DNA of 64,000 nucleotides, taken from NCBI GenBank assembly GCA_945863605.1, contig CAMAZP010000001.1, positions 62,001 to 126,000 on the forward strand. The letters are read 5' to 3'. The notes beneath the pieces are model-generated. The model saw nothing but the letters and a program-made list of their open reading frames with translations, was not told the DNA's origin and made no database searches. Source of the DNA: Chitinophaga pinensis (GTDB taxonomy: Bacteria; Bacteroidota; Bacteroidia; Flavobacteriales_D; Crocinitomicaceae). The position numbers were made by a program, and so were the translations under genes. Shown piece by piece: positions 1 to 8,681 of the stretch (positions within the stretch are counted from its first letter, which is position 1; each line of letters opens with the position of its first letter).

Positions 1-897
1 TTCACCAAAATCAATTCCAACATAGGGGGAAAATGAATTAGGGATTCGGAAATAAGATCCTATGTACAAGTTTCTTTCTCTAGAAACACTCATTAAAGTG
101 GAGACATCTTTTAGTCTTAGTTCATAGAATACTCCTAAATTAGTTTCAGAATGTGGACCCTGAAAGAATTGTGCAGCAGTAAACTGAATGCCAGAAACCG
201 AGTTAATTCCAACGGTAAAATTGGTGTTAATGCAAATTTTACGGTATAATTTATCTTCTATTAAAACATTGTATTTTAAATCTGGTTGGGTTAAATGACT
301 CATTGAAAATCCAAGTTGAAATCCATTGTTTTTAGATTTAAATTTTCTATTTCTTTTTTTATTGAATCGATATGAAATTCCAGCAGCTGCATCGACATAA
401 CCAAAGGATGTAAATTCATTTAATTCTCCTGAAGGAATGCTATTATCGAAACCAGAACCATTGAATTGATTGTAATAATATAATCTTGAAAAGTCAGCTG
501 TTCTACTTATGAAAGAAGTTTGAAAACCAGCAGATAACCAGTGTCCATCAGCTAAAGTTACATTTCCACTAGCAGAAAAACCTCCACCACTGCTTGTCAT
601 TTTTGAGTCACCACCAAAATCGTTATTGAAAAACACACCAACACCTAAGTAAGCTTTATCTCGACCTCTTTTCTTCCCTAATGTTAATTCTGCTAAGGCG
701 TTTGTTGTGTAAAATTTTGTCCCTGAGCCAAGCCATTGACTTCTGTGAAAAGCACTAAATTTTTCAAAACCATCAAAGTTTGATGTCGTTGCTGGATTTA
801 TCAAAGGCATCATTTTATCGATTTGCGAAAAATGATAATCTTGAGCAGATGCAATTTCTGAAATTAACAAGCCGATAAAAACAAAAACCTTTTTCAT
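1..897 (-). CDS. PorP/SprF family T9SS outer membrane protein (C-terminus beyond window)
   Basis: The frame opens at ATG 897 and is uninterrupted to base 1, so about 299 residues are visible and the C-terminus is missing. It starts with a signal peptide (MKKVFVFIGLLISEIASAQ). Next comes the family's typical opening, DYHFSQIDKMMPLINPATT, and then alternating beta-strand segments of an outer-membrane barrel. PorP/SprF proteins are T9SS-associated barrels; SprF of Flavobacterium johnsoniae is needed for delivery of the adhesin SprB, a type B cargo. The start codon shares one base with the stop codon of the upstream CotH-family gene (TAATG), so the two are probably co-translated. I infer that this protein is the dedicated secretion or anchoring partner of that cargo. 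Confidence 0.87.
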   Translation of the reverse strand, partial: MKKVFVFIGLLISEIASAQDYHFSQIDKMMPLINPATTSNFDGFEKFSAFHRSQWLGSGTKFYTTNALAELTLGKKRGRDKAYLGVGVFFNNDFGGDSKMTSSGGGFSASGNVTLADGHWLSAGFQTSFISRTADFSRLYYYNQFNGSGFDNSIPSGELNEFTSFGYVDAAAGISYRFNKKRNRKFKSKNNGFQLGFSMSHLTQPDLKYNVLIEDKLYRKICINTNFTVGINSVSGIQFTAAQFFQGPHSETNLGVFYELRLKDVSTLMSVSRERNLYIGSYFRIPNSFSPYVGIDFGE

Positions 898-3707
898 TAA
901 CGTATCAAAGTTATGTTACCACTAATTGTTTCTTGTTTATTATTGAGATAGATAACTTCAACAGCATATGCATAGATGCCTGAATTGCACTTTTTACCGT
1001 TAAAAGTTCCATCCCATTTGAATTTTTTGTCTTTCGATTCAAACATTAAATTGCCCCAACGGTCAAAAATTCTAAAATTTATGGACTTGATATCAGTTCC
1101 AACAATAATTTGGAAAACTTCATTGTCACTACTTCCAGTTTCGTTTGGTGAAAAAGCATTTGGAATATAAATTCCTTCTTTACAATTTTCTAAATCAGAA
1201 TTTGGATCACATGGGTTTAATGGGCTGCTTCCGTTTTCAATCTCAGTTCCATCGTTTATTCCGTCACCATCAGTATCTGGATTTGTTGGGTCAGTACCTG
1301 AGGAAATTTCTTCTGAATTTGTTAATCCATCTTCGTCTTGATCACAAAGACCAGCATTCATATTAGGACTGCAAGGGTCGAGCGGATTAGAACTAGTTGT
1401 AACTTCAATGCCATCATTAATTCCGTCTCCATCTGTATCTGGATTTAAGGGATCGGTTCCAATAGTTGCTTCATCAATATTACTTACCCCGTCATTATCT
1501 AAATCTGTATTTTCAATAACTACAAAAACAGCTATTATTGTGTCATTTGAAGAAATATTTAATGAATTTGTGTCATTTACATTTGGCTGAGCTAATGAAT
1601 TATTTATGATTTCCCAATGTGAAAAAGTATAACCAATAGTTGCTCTAGCTATTAAATTCGTGTTAATCCCTCCAAAATTACTGGTTGTCATCGGATAGTT
1701 TTCGAGCCAAATAGAATTAACCTTAATTTCTCCAGCATTTACAGGACTTACATTAAATGTAACATCAAAAGGGCCACTTAAACTATAACAATCGATTAAA
1801 CCATTTTCTAAAACTTGACAACGCTGGTTAATAAAATCTCTCATGGCTGCAACATTTGCTTGCCATTCGATCATTGAACCTCCCCAACGTGCAACATGAG
1901 CTGTCATTTCTGGTTGAATTTCATTCACCATACTGTCCAACAAGAAATTCATATACTCACATGAAAAATAAGTATTTAACATGTCTGCGTATCGTGTCAC
2001 ATAATATTGTCGAACACTATCGTTTTCATTCATTAACTTAGCTAAAATGTCAGTATGTCCTTGTCCACCAGGATTAGGTAAATTTTCTGCATTGCAAGGA
2101 TCAGCATCTGGAGTTATGTCTGGAATCCCAGTATAATTGACGTAATGACCAAAGCAAGCGTCCATGTCCCAAAGTGTATAACGCCATTTCTTTTTATCTC
2201 CGTTTGGATTCAAACCTCTCCACCAACCAGTGTTCCAATTCAACCAATCTTGACTTACAATGTAAGAGTTTATGAAAAAATAGTCAGCCAATGATTCCCA
2301 ATTTAAAAGCGAGTCAACATAATTAAAATTGGCAGAAACTCCCATGTTATTGTTCATGATAAAGTCTCTTAATGTGTTCCAATCAGTTGATGCTTGAGGT
2401 CCTCCATATTCTTCCCAAGTGCCTCCCCAAGTTTTTAAATATTGAATACTATCTTTAGTTTGGTCATAGTAAATATCAGTAAAATCGTGATCATCCGTTT
2501 TTTCTCTGATTTCATAAACACCCCAATATTGTCCATTTAAGTAAACCACACAAGGTCTCCAAGTTCGTTCATCTAGTTTTAAATCAGATTTTTGTGAAAG
2601 TGTTTGAACATAAGCATCCCGAATATGTGCTCCGCCAGCTTCAAATGGGTAATTATCAGAGGCTGCAGCTTTGAGAATCAATCGCTGAAATTTATCTCTT
2701 GTTTTTTCAGGGAAGATTTGATGTTCAATTTCATTATTATATCCGAACTCATCTTTCATAATAAAATCAAATCCTCTTTGACTATATGACCAAGAGTCAT
2801 TACCATGTTTGTTGAACTCTCCTTCACCTTTATCAATAAAAGTTCCATCCTCTTCAAATAATTCAAAAAAACCTTGTGGTTCGATTCCTGCATCGCCATT
2901 TAATAAAGTTGCAACACTAAAGTCGCCATTTCCTGCTACTGAGACAACCGGAACAGAATGATTAGTATTAATAAAGTAAGTTGCAGAAGCATTAAAACTG
3001 GGTTCATCAGCTGAAAATGCAACAGCTCTTAGTAATGTAGTCACTGTAATATTTAGCGGGCTTAGATATTGTGTTGAAGTTGTAGTTGGCACTGAACCAT
3101 CAGTTGTGTATCTAATAATTGCACTTGGGTTTGAACAAGTAATTGAAATAGTTTGAGGGGTAGCATAAAAACCAGCACTCATACTAAAAATCGGTGTTGA
3201 TGTATAAAAATTTTGAGATCCACTATTATCTGAGTTTGGTGTAGGAATAGTGAAAAGTTTCCAATCAGGAGCACCATTTGTTGAACGACCAACTGAATGA
3301 TTGTTTTTAGTCAGGTTTACTATTTCCAAAGAATCACTGACATTACCAAAAACATTAGATAAAATTATCCATTCGTTTTCGGTTTGAGTTAGTTTAAAAT
3401 TTGTATGGTATTCATTCCCTAGAACTTGATTTTTTCCCGAGCAATACACTATTTTAAAACTATTTGCAGCAATTGTTCCACTTGGAATTATCCATTTCGT
3501 TAAGTTAGAGGGTTTATCAGATAAATACCATCCTGTTAAATCAATAGGATTAGAGGTTGGATTATATAATTCAACCCAATCTTCATATTCACCAAATCCA
3601 TCTGAGATTGTTGTTAGATTGGAACAAGAATATTCATTAATGAGTAGTTGTGCTTTACTTTCAAAAAAATGAAATAAAAAAAATAAAACAGTAATTAAAA
3701 TTCTCAT
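897..3707 (-). CDS. T9SS type B cargo: lamin-tail + CotH kinase-like surface protein
   Basis: 936 residues. A signal peptide ending SKAQ (1-20) is followed by a lamin-tail domain (about 21-130, INEYSCSN and DWVELYNPT). A chitobiase-like beta domain follows (about 175-245, IRYTTDGSVPT). The CotH domain lies at about 255-640 and carries the GVYEIREKTD and WRYTLWDMDACFG motifs. CotH proteins are atypical protein kinases related to Bacillus spore CotH. Asp-rich thrombospondin type 3 repeats (DTDGDGINDG, about 750-850) probably bind calcium. The C-terminus has the gliding-motility type B sorting domain (IPNAFSPN, FRIFDRWGNLMFES). Known biology of such tails predicts export by T9SS and surface attachment. 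The PorP/SprF gene follows by a TAATG overlap. The substrate of the kinase-like domain is unknown. Confidence 0.9.
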   Translation of the reverse strand: MRILITVLFFLFHFFESKAQLLINEYSCSNLTTISDGFGEYEDWVELYNPTSNPIDLTGWYLSDKPSNLTKWIIPSGTIAANSFKIVYCSGKNQVLGNEYHTNFKLTQTENEWIILSNVFGNVSDSLEIVNLTKNNHSVGRSTNGAPDWKLFTIPTPNSDNSGSQNFYTSTPIFSMSAGFYATPQTISITCSNPSAIIRYTTDGSVPTTTSTQYLSPLNITVTTLLRAVAFSADEPSFNASATYFINTNHSVPVVSVAGNGDFSVATLLNGDAGIEPQGFFELFEEDGTFIDKGEGEFNKHGNDSWSYSQRGFDFIMKDEFGYNNEIEHQIFPEKTRDKFQRLILKAAASDNYPFEAGGAHIRDAYVQTLSQKSDLKLDERTWRPCVVYLNGQYWGVYEIREKTDDHDFTDIYYDQTKDSIQYLKTWGGTWEEYGGPQASTDWNTLRDFIMNNNMGVSANFNYVDSLLNWESLADYFFINSYIVSQDWLNWNTGWWRGLNPNGDKKKWRYTLWDMDACFGHYVNYTGIPDITPDADPCNAENLPNPGGQGHTDILAKLMNENDSVRQYYVTRYADMLNTYFSCEYMNFLLDSMVNEIQPEMTAHVARWGGSMIEWQANVAAMRDFINQRCQVLENGLIDCYSLSGPFDVTFNVSPVNAGEIKVNSIWLENYPMTTSNFGGINTNLIARATIGYTFSHWEIINNSLAQPNVNDTNSLNISSNDTIIAVFVVIENTDLDNDGVSNIDEATIGTDPLNPDTDGDGINDGIEVTTSSNPLDPCSPNMNAGLCDQDEDGLTNSEEISSGTDPTNPDTDGDGINDGTEIENGSSPLNPCDPNSDLENCKEGIYIPNAFSPNETGSSDNEVFQIIVGTDIKSINFRIFDRWGNLMFESKDKKFKWDGTFNGKKCNSGIYAYAVEVIYLNNKQETISGNITLIR

Positions 3708-3787
3708 TTTTAAGTATTTGAAGAGCTAATATTAAATTAATGTTATTTAAATTAATTCTAAAGTTAACTTATTAATCTGTTAAATAG

Positions 3788-3795
3788 TATTTTTG
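3788..3795 (+). promoter_or_regulatory. Candidate -7 element for the 3825 lipoprotein operon
   Basis: TATTTTTG matches the Bacteroidota -7 consensus TAnnTTTG, 29 bases before the ATG at 3825. I see no good TTTG -33 element at the proper distance, so this is a partial match. It lies in the 117-base divergent gap between the CotH-family gene and the lipoprotein gene. Confidence 0.35.
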
Positions 3796-3824
3796 GTTTG
3801 AAATAATTTAATCTTATTCAAAAC

Positions 3825-4223
3825 ATGAAGTATTTTTTAAGTCTAATTGTAGTTGCTTCAATTTTCTATTCTTGTTCAAAAGTGGAAGGAAAAGGTGGTT
3901 CAGCAACCGTGAAAGGTGTTGTGATGGAACAATTGTATAATAGCATCGGAAACCCAATTTCTGGAGGAAAATACAAAGCTGCAGATGAAGATGTCTTTTT
4001 GATTTATGGAGATGATGATGCATTTTACGATGATGATTTAAAAACGAGCTACGATGGAAGTTATGTTTTTAACTACCTTCAAAAAGGTAACTATACCTTG
4101 TTTATTTACGAAGATTGTAACACTTGCCCAAGTGGAAAAAAAGAAATTTTAATTCCTTTTGAAATTACTGAGCGCAATCAAGTGATTGATTTAGATACAA
4201 TTGTCATCAAAAAACAGTTGTAA
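3825..4223 (+). CDS. Small lipoprotein with carboxypeptidase-regulatory-like fold
   Basis: 132 residues. The lipoprotein signal peptide ends with the lipobox FYSC, giving a mature lipoprotein from Cys17 (CSKVEGKGG). The rest (ATVKGVV, YDGSYVFNYLQKGNYTLFIY) resembles the beta-sandwich carboxypeptidase-regulatory/Cna-B-like domains common in Bacteroidota surface lipoproteins. An acidic stretch (DEDVFLIYGDDDAFYDDD) may bind metal. It ends with TAATG, so the DUF2490 gene starts on its last base and the two probably act together at the outer membrane. No specific function is recognised. Confidence 0.8.
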   Translation: MKYFLSLIVVASIFYSCSKVEGKGGSATVKGVVMEQLYNSIGNPISGGKYKAADEDVFLIYGDDDAFYDDDLKTSYDGSYVFNYLQKGNYTLFIYEDCNTCPSGKKEILIPFEITERNQVIDLDTIVIKKQL

Positions 4224-4897
4224 TGCTTCGATTTTTATTTTTGATCCCTTTTTTGTTTCTTTCCCTTTTTAGTTTTACACAACAAAACTATTTTCAATTT
4301 TGGCTTGAAACAGGAATCAAAGGAAAAATAAATAAGAGAATTGAATACGCTTTCGAATGGAATAATCGCTTTGGAAATTACAACTTAGAAACAATTTTCG
4401 GTCAGGCTTCCATCAAATACAAGTTTAAAAAATGGCTAAAACCTTCCGTTGATTACCGCTATATATCAGATAGACAAGACAACTCAAACTATTCATCAAG
4501 TCATCGTTTAAATTTTAACTTGCAGTTTTCACAAACAAAAAAACGACTTGATTTAGGTTTACGCTTGCGTTATCAATATTCATTTACGCAACTTACAATT
4601 ATGACTTATGAACCAGAATTTGATGAATCGTTCAGAATTAAACCAAGCATTTCATACGACATCAATAATTTCCCACTTACTCCTCAAATCAGCACAGAGT
4701 TTTTCTTCGACCCAAGTAATTATGAGCTAGGTAATCGCTTTACTAAAATCCGTTATTCAGCGTCATTTGCCTTGGATATAAAAGGACCACACAAAGTTGA
4801 ATTTGGTTATATTTTTGACCAAAGGATTCAGATGGCAATTCCATTGAATCGCCATATTTTAAATGTGAGTTATGCCTTTCAAATTAATAACAATTAA
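4223..4897 (+). CDS. DUF2490 family outer-membrane protein
   Basis: 224 residues. It has a signal peptide (MLRFLFLIPFLFLSLFSFTQ), then FQFWLETGIKGKINKRIEY and repeated amphipathic strands (SVDYRYISDRQD, LDLGLRLRYQYSF), as in DUF2490 barrels of Bacteroidota. No catalytic motif is evident; a small outer-membrane barrel is the likeliest reading. Its start overlaps the stop of the lipoprotein gene by one base, suggesting a two-gene operon. It converges on the wbqC gene with only 20 bases between the two stops and no clear hairpin terminator. Confidence 0.8.
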   Translation: MLRFLFLIPFLFLSLFSFTQQNYFQFWLETGIKGKINKRIEYAFEWNNRFGNYNLETIFGQASIKYKFKKWLKPSVDYRYISDRQDNSNYSSSHRLNFNLQFSQTKKRLDLGLRLRYQYSFTQLTIMTYEPEFDESFRIKPSISYDINNFPLTPQISTEFFFDPSNYELGNRFTKIRYSASFALDIKGPHKVEFGYIFDQRIQMAIPLNRHILNVSYAFQINNN

Positions 4898-4917
4898 GCT
4901 TAAAGAATTTATATAAT

Positions 4918-5508
4918 TTATAAAATCCATTTCCGACAAAACGGTCCTTCGTTAAAAATTAAATCAATGATGGATAAATTTGGAGTGAAAGGTTTGTTGT
5001 AGGAAAATACTTGTTGATAGCTTGGTAAATTCCAGTTTTCTTTGGATGAAAAATCAGTGTTTCTGAAATCCTTTACAACTTCAACTAAGTATTCCGAAGT
5101 AGTTTCAAAATCGAGTGGTATATCCAATATTTTGGCAATTAATTCCAAACATTTTAAGTTTGTTTCAAGTAGTAAACCAGTGCTTTCAAAGATGATTTTT
5201 TGAATGTCTTGTGCATAATCCTCAAAGTAAGGTGCGTAGGAATAAGCACTTTCAATTGCGCGCCAATGATCTGTTTTCCAAGAACTTGTTTGAATGATTT
5301 TTACTTTGTGTGTAGGAATTTTCACTCCACTTTGATGCACGACAGGAACACTCAATCGTAAAACACCATTACCAGTTAGAATCTCACTGCGATTACGAAT
5401 CGTTTGCTTCGGAAAATTTTCGTGTATTTCCAGAAGACTATTTTCACTTTGAAACCATTCTCTACAATACAAAACAGAAGGAAAATAAGCAATTGGAAAA
5501 ACCGTCAT
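4918..5508 (-). CDS. wbqC: WbqC family protein
   Basis: 196 residues when read from ATG 5508 (MTVFPIAYFPSVLYCREW). The frame is open further upstream to 5619, but that part is the antisense-frame shadow of lepB, and ATG 5508 overlaps the lepB stop in the TAATG arrangement used repeatedly in this window. Recognisable WbqC-like segments are FPIAYFPSVLYCREW near the start, QTIRNRSEILTGNGVLRLSVPV and a C-terminal FTPNLSIIDLIFNEGP. WbqC-like proteins occur near glycan genes and were proposed to be transferases or amidases; the activity is not established. It is the last gene of the parA-to-wbqC operon. Confidence 0.87.
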   Translation of the reverse strand: MTVFPIAYFPSVLYCREWFQSENSLLEIHENFPKQTIRNRSEILTGNGVLRLSVPVVHQSGVKIPTHKVKIIQTSSWKTDHWRAIESAYSYAPYFEDYAQDIQKIIFESTGLLLETNLKCLELIAKILDIPLDFETTSEYLVEVVKDFRNTDFSSKENWNLPSYQQVFSYNKPFTPNLSIIDLIFNEGPFCRKWIL

Positions 5509-7376
5509 TATTTTATAAGCTTGAATAAACGTTCCCAACGGATACCCATATATGCGCTTTTCGAAAACCAGACCAATGACGCACGACCAACAACGTGATC
5601 TTCTGGAACAAAACCCCAAATCCTTGAATCTGCTGAGTTGTAGCGATTATCTCCCATCAACCAATAGTAATTCATTTGAATTTTGTAAGTCGATGTTTTC
5701 TTTCCATCGATGTAAATACCGTCTTTTTTCTCTTCTAACTTGTGACCTTCATAAGCAGTTATAATTCTTCGGTAATAAGCAATGTTCTCTTTTTTGAAAT
5801 CAACCACTTTTCCTTTGAAAGGTACTTGGAATTCTTCGAAATTAGTAACGTTATTATTCACGTAGAAATCTTTTGGAAAAGTTCTAATATTATCAATCAA
5901 TTCACCGATATTTGGATTATAATCTTTTGATTTACTGTACTGTGGAATAATATCAACTTCTAGCTTAATTTTGAAATCTTTTTCAATTTTTTGTTTTTCA
6001 GATAGTGTTAAGTTGAAAATATAATAATTTTGGTCACGAGTGTCAAAATCCATTCTTGCTCCTGAAGGATCGTTTTCAAGTCCATAACGAGCATACATTT
6101 CTTCTTGATTCGGGAAAGTTATTTTAGTTTTTTCAATTTTGTATTTTATGCATTGTTGAGGAGAAACCCATGCTTTTTTTCCATTTACATAAAGTATTGA
6201 ATTTATGATTTTAAGTTTATCACCAGGAATTCCAACACAACGTTTAATGTAATTTTCTCGCTTATCAACAGGACGATAAATTAGTCCTCCGTGTGTCATT
6301 CCATTTGGTTCACCCGGAAATTCACCTTTCGCTAGTTTTTCTCTCGCTAATTCTTTCCACTTCCAATTTGTTTCAATAAAGTAACGATAGAATATATCAT
6401 TCGTAATACTATCTGCTTCTTGTTTTGATTTTCCTTGTTTCAATAATTTCTCATTTAATTCTCGGTATTTTTGACCATTTTCAGAGGAGGTATTAAATTG
6501 GTAAAACGCTTCATCATTAACAATTCCATGATAATCATGTCCCATCAAACCATCCGGCATTCTTGGGTCATAAACGGCTGTATCTCCTGAAGGATAATTA
6601 AAAACAACAACATCGTTTCTGTTCACTTTTCCAAATCCTGGTAAACGTGTGTAGCTACCTTTTTCTAATGTTGTATAGGATTTGATATTCACCCAAGGTA
6701 CGGTGTTATGTACAAGTGGGTAGGAGAGAGGAGTCACAGGAACTTTAGGACCGTACGCCAATTTATTAACAAATAAGAAATCACCAACTAATAATGTTTT
6801 TTCCATCGAACCAGTTGGAATTTGAAATGGTTCAAAAACGTAAGTACGAATGATACTAGCAGCAACTAAGGCAAATAATATGGAATCCCCCCATTCTTTA
6901 ATACGTGATTTTACTCCTGGTTTTTCTCTAGTTACAGCTCCAATAGCCAATGCAATCGCATGTCCAATCACTGGCAAACAAAGAAACAAAACAATGTGAT
7001 CGCCCCATTTACGAATTTCAGTGTCACGCGAATTTGACCAATTCGTTTCAGCGCCAAAAACAGCTTGTTCTTGCGTTACTTTGTACATTAACAAGTAAGG
7101 AAAAAGTATTCCTTGTAAAGTATCTGCAAAAGAATAATATCCAAAACGTCTTAAATAACTAACGTTAGCAGTTGCCAACATAATTAAATGCACACCAGGG
7201 AAAAGCATTAGAAGTGACCAAAAAGGTTTGTCACAAGAAATTTTGAACATAACAAAGTAATTATATCCTGGAATTAATGCTTCCCAACTTTTTCTCCCTG
7301 CTTTAGGAAAACTTAACCACCAAAGTGAAAGATAAGGATGAACAAGAATTAATAAGTAAAAATAAAAGAAGCTCAT
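5508..7376 (-). CDS. lepB: Signal peptidase I (long Bacteroidota form)
   Basis: 622 residues, about twice the length of E. coli LepB. An N-terminal multi-helix membrane region (1-150) resembles the DUF5684 type. The peptidase domain follows: a membrane segment near 163-180, then catalytic Ser190 in IPTGSMEKTLL and catalytic Lys378 in YIKRCVGIPGD. The C-terminal box is MGDNRYNSADSRIWGFVP. The Ser-Lys spacing of 188 residues exceeds the compact enzymes because of a charged insertion at about 270-365. The enzyme cleaves Sec signal peptides on the outer face of the inner membrane, so it serves the many secreted proteins encoded here. It lies 3 bases downstream of dapB and overlaps wbqC by one base. 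Confidence 0.95.
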   Translation of the reverse strand: MSFFYFYLLILVHPYLSLWWLSFPKAGRKSWEALIPGYNYFVMFKISCDKPFWSLLMLFPGVHLIMLATANVSYLRRFGYYSFADTLQGILFPYLLMYKVTQEQAVFGAETNWSNSRDTEIRKWGDHIVLFLCLPVIGHAIALAIGAVTREKPGVKSRIKEWGDSILFALVAASIIRTYVFEPFQIPTGSMEKTLLVGDFLFVNKLAYGPKVPVTPLSYPLVHNTVPWVNIKSYTTLEKGSYTRLPGFGKVNRNDVVVFNYPSGDTAVYDPRMPDGLMGHDYHGIVNDEAFYQFNTSSENGQKYRELNEKLLKQGKSKQEADSITNDIFYRYFIETNWKWKELAREKLAKGEFPGEPNGMTHGGLIYRPVDKRENYIKRCVGIPGDKLKIINSILYVNGKKAWVSPQQCIKYKIEKTKITFPNQEEMYARYGLENDPSGARMDFDTRDQNYYIFNLTLSEKQKIEKDFKIKLEVDIIPQYSKSKDYNPNIGELIDNIRTFPKDFYVNNNVTNFEEFQVPFKGKVVDFKKENIAYYRRIITAYEGHKLEEKKDGIYIDGKKTSTYKIQMNYYWLMGDNRYNSADSRIWGFVPEDHVVGRASLVWFSKSAYMGIRWERLFKLIK

Positions 7377-7379
7377 AAT

Positions 7380-8114
7380 TTATAAGTTTAATACATCGGA
7401 CATAGTAAATAGTCCTTTTTTGTTTAATAAAAATTCTGCAGCAATAACTGAACCCAAGGCAAAACCTTTGCGATTGTGAGCGTAATGTGCGAGAGTAATT
7501 GAATCTATTTCTGAATTATAACGAACGAAATGAGTACCGGGAACATCTGGTTCTCGAAGTGCAGTTAATGGGATTATGTGTTCGTTAATTATTTGATTTT
7601 CATATAATTCCCATTGAGAATAGTGGGAGTTATTTGCGATGATATCTTGAGCCAAACTAACAGCAGTACCGCTTGGAGCATCAAGTTTTTGGGTATGATG
7701 AATCTCTGTTATTTCGACCGAGTAATCCGATTGGTTTTCCATTAAGGAAGCTAATTTTTTATTCAATGCAAATAAAACATTCACACCAATGCTGAAATTA
7801 CTTGCGTGTAATAAGCTTCCATTATTTGCGTTCAATTTTTCGCTAACTAACTGTAAACCCTCTTTTTGCCAAGCTGTAGTTCCAACAACGATTGGAAGAT
7901 TCATTTCAAGTGCGGTTAAAATATGAGCAATTGCAAGCGAAGGTTGAGTAAACTCAATAGCAACATCAGCTGATTCGATTTTACTTAATGTCGTTGCATT
8001 ATTTTTGAAAGGATTTTCACTGTTGAAAACAGCGACAATTTCATGTCCGCGTTCTAAAGCAATAGATTCTATTGCCTTTCCCATTTTTCCATAACCGATA
8101 AGCGCGATTTTCAT
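7380..8114 (-). CDS. dapB: 4-hydroxy-tetrahydrodipicolinate reductase
   Basis: 244 residues, slightly short for DapB, as usual in Bacteroidota. The N-terminal nucleotide-binding motif is IALIGYGKMGKAIE, VGTTAW follows in the middle, and the catalytic/substrate segment is EIHHTQKLDAPSGTA with the conserved His pair, Lys and DAPSGT loop. It reduces hydroxy-tetrahydrodipicolinate with NAD(P)H in lysine and diaminopimelate synthesis, and so supplies peptidoglycan. It sits between the DUF5683 gene (24-base gap) and lepB (3-base gap) in a conserved Bacteroidota cluster. Confidence 0.95.
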   Translation of the reverse strand: MKIALIGYGKMGKAIESIALERGHEIVAVFNSENPFKNNATTLSKIESADVAIEFTQPSLAIAHILTALEMNLPIVVGTTAWQKEGLQLVSEKLNANNGSLLHASNFSIGVNVLFALNKKLASLMENQSDYSVEITEIHHTQKLDAPSGTAVSLAQDIIANNSHYSQWELYENQIINEHIIPLTALREPDVPGTHFVRYNSEIDSITLAHYAHNRKGFALGSVIAAEFLLNKKGLFTMSDVLNL

Positions 8115-8138
8115 GCAAGCAAAAATAAGATTTTCAAG

Positions 8139-8681
8139 TTAACGGAAGGACATTTTAAGACTTATTCCTGGACTTTTATAATTCATTAACGTCGGTTCTA
8201 ATTTCATTGTTAGGTTTTCACTGACATCAAAGTGTAAGAAATGTGCTTCAACAGCGGCATCTGCAATTTGAATAAAATAAACAGCAGCAAGTCCAAGAAT
8301 GGATAAATCGCGCCAATCCAGGTATTGACGATAAAGGAACAATACTCCTTGATCATCGTAAGTTTCCCAAGTAGGGTTTAAATCCAATGAATTTTCCATA
8401 CGTCTGGTGTATTCCGTCTTTAAGGATTTTTGGGTCAATTGATTGGAAACAAGAAAATAACCTGCTGTTCCCAAGGCGGTGTAAATTAAAGGGACTTTCC
8501 AATATGCTTTTTTGGGTCGCAAATCAGAATTTATAGAATTGTAAATCTGTCCGGCCCCGGGAAGGACTGCAGAATACAACATTGCTTTTTTATACGGATG
8601 CTTTAAACTATCGGGAATGGTGTCTTGAGAATAAGACAAAAAAGTAATAGAAATTAATATAATTATTAAAATTCGATTCAT
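8139..8681 (-). CDS. DUF5683 family membrane-associated protein
   Basis: 180 residues. A signal peptide (MNRILIIILISITFLSYSQ) is followed by the family hallmark KKAMLYSAVLPGAGQIYN, one or two hydrophobic segments (VPLIYTALGTAGYFLVSN, LSILGLAAVYFIQIADA), and a C-terminal strand ending SLKMSFR. DUF5683 proteins are regularly encoded between parB and dapB or lepB in Bacteroidota; their role is unknown, with envelope location likely. The start overlaps the end of parB by 4 bases (ATGA), consistent with translational coupling. Confidence 0.85.
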   Translation of the reverse strand: MNRILIIILISITFLSYSQDTIPDSLKHPYKKAMLYSAVLPGAGQIYNSINSDLRPKKAYWKVPLIYTALGTAGYFLVSNQLTQKSLKTEYTRRMENSLDLNPTWETYDDQGVLFLYRQYLDWRDLSILGLAAVYFIQIADAAVEAHFLHFDVSENLTMKLEPTLMNYKSPGISLKMSFR

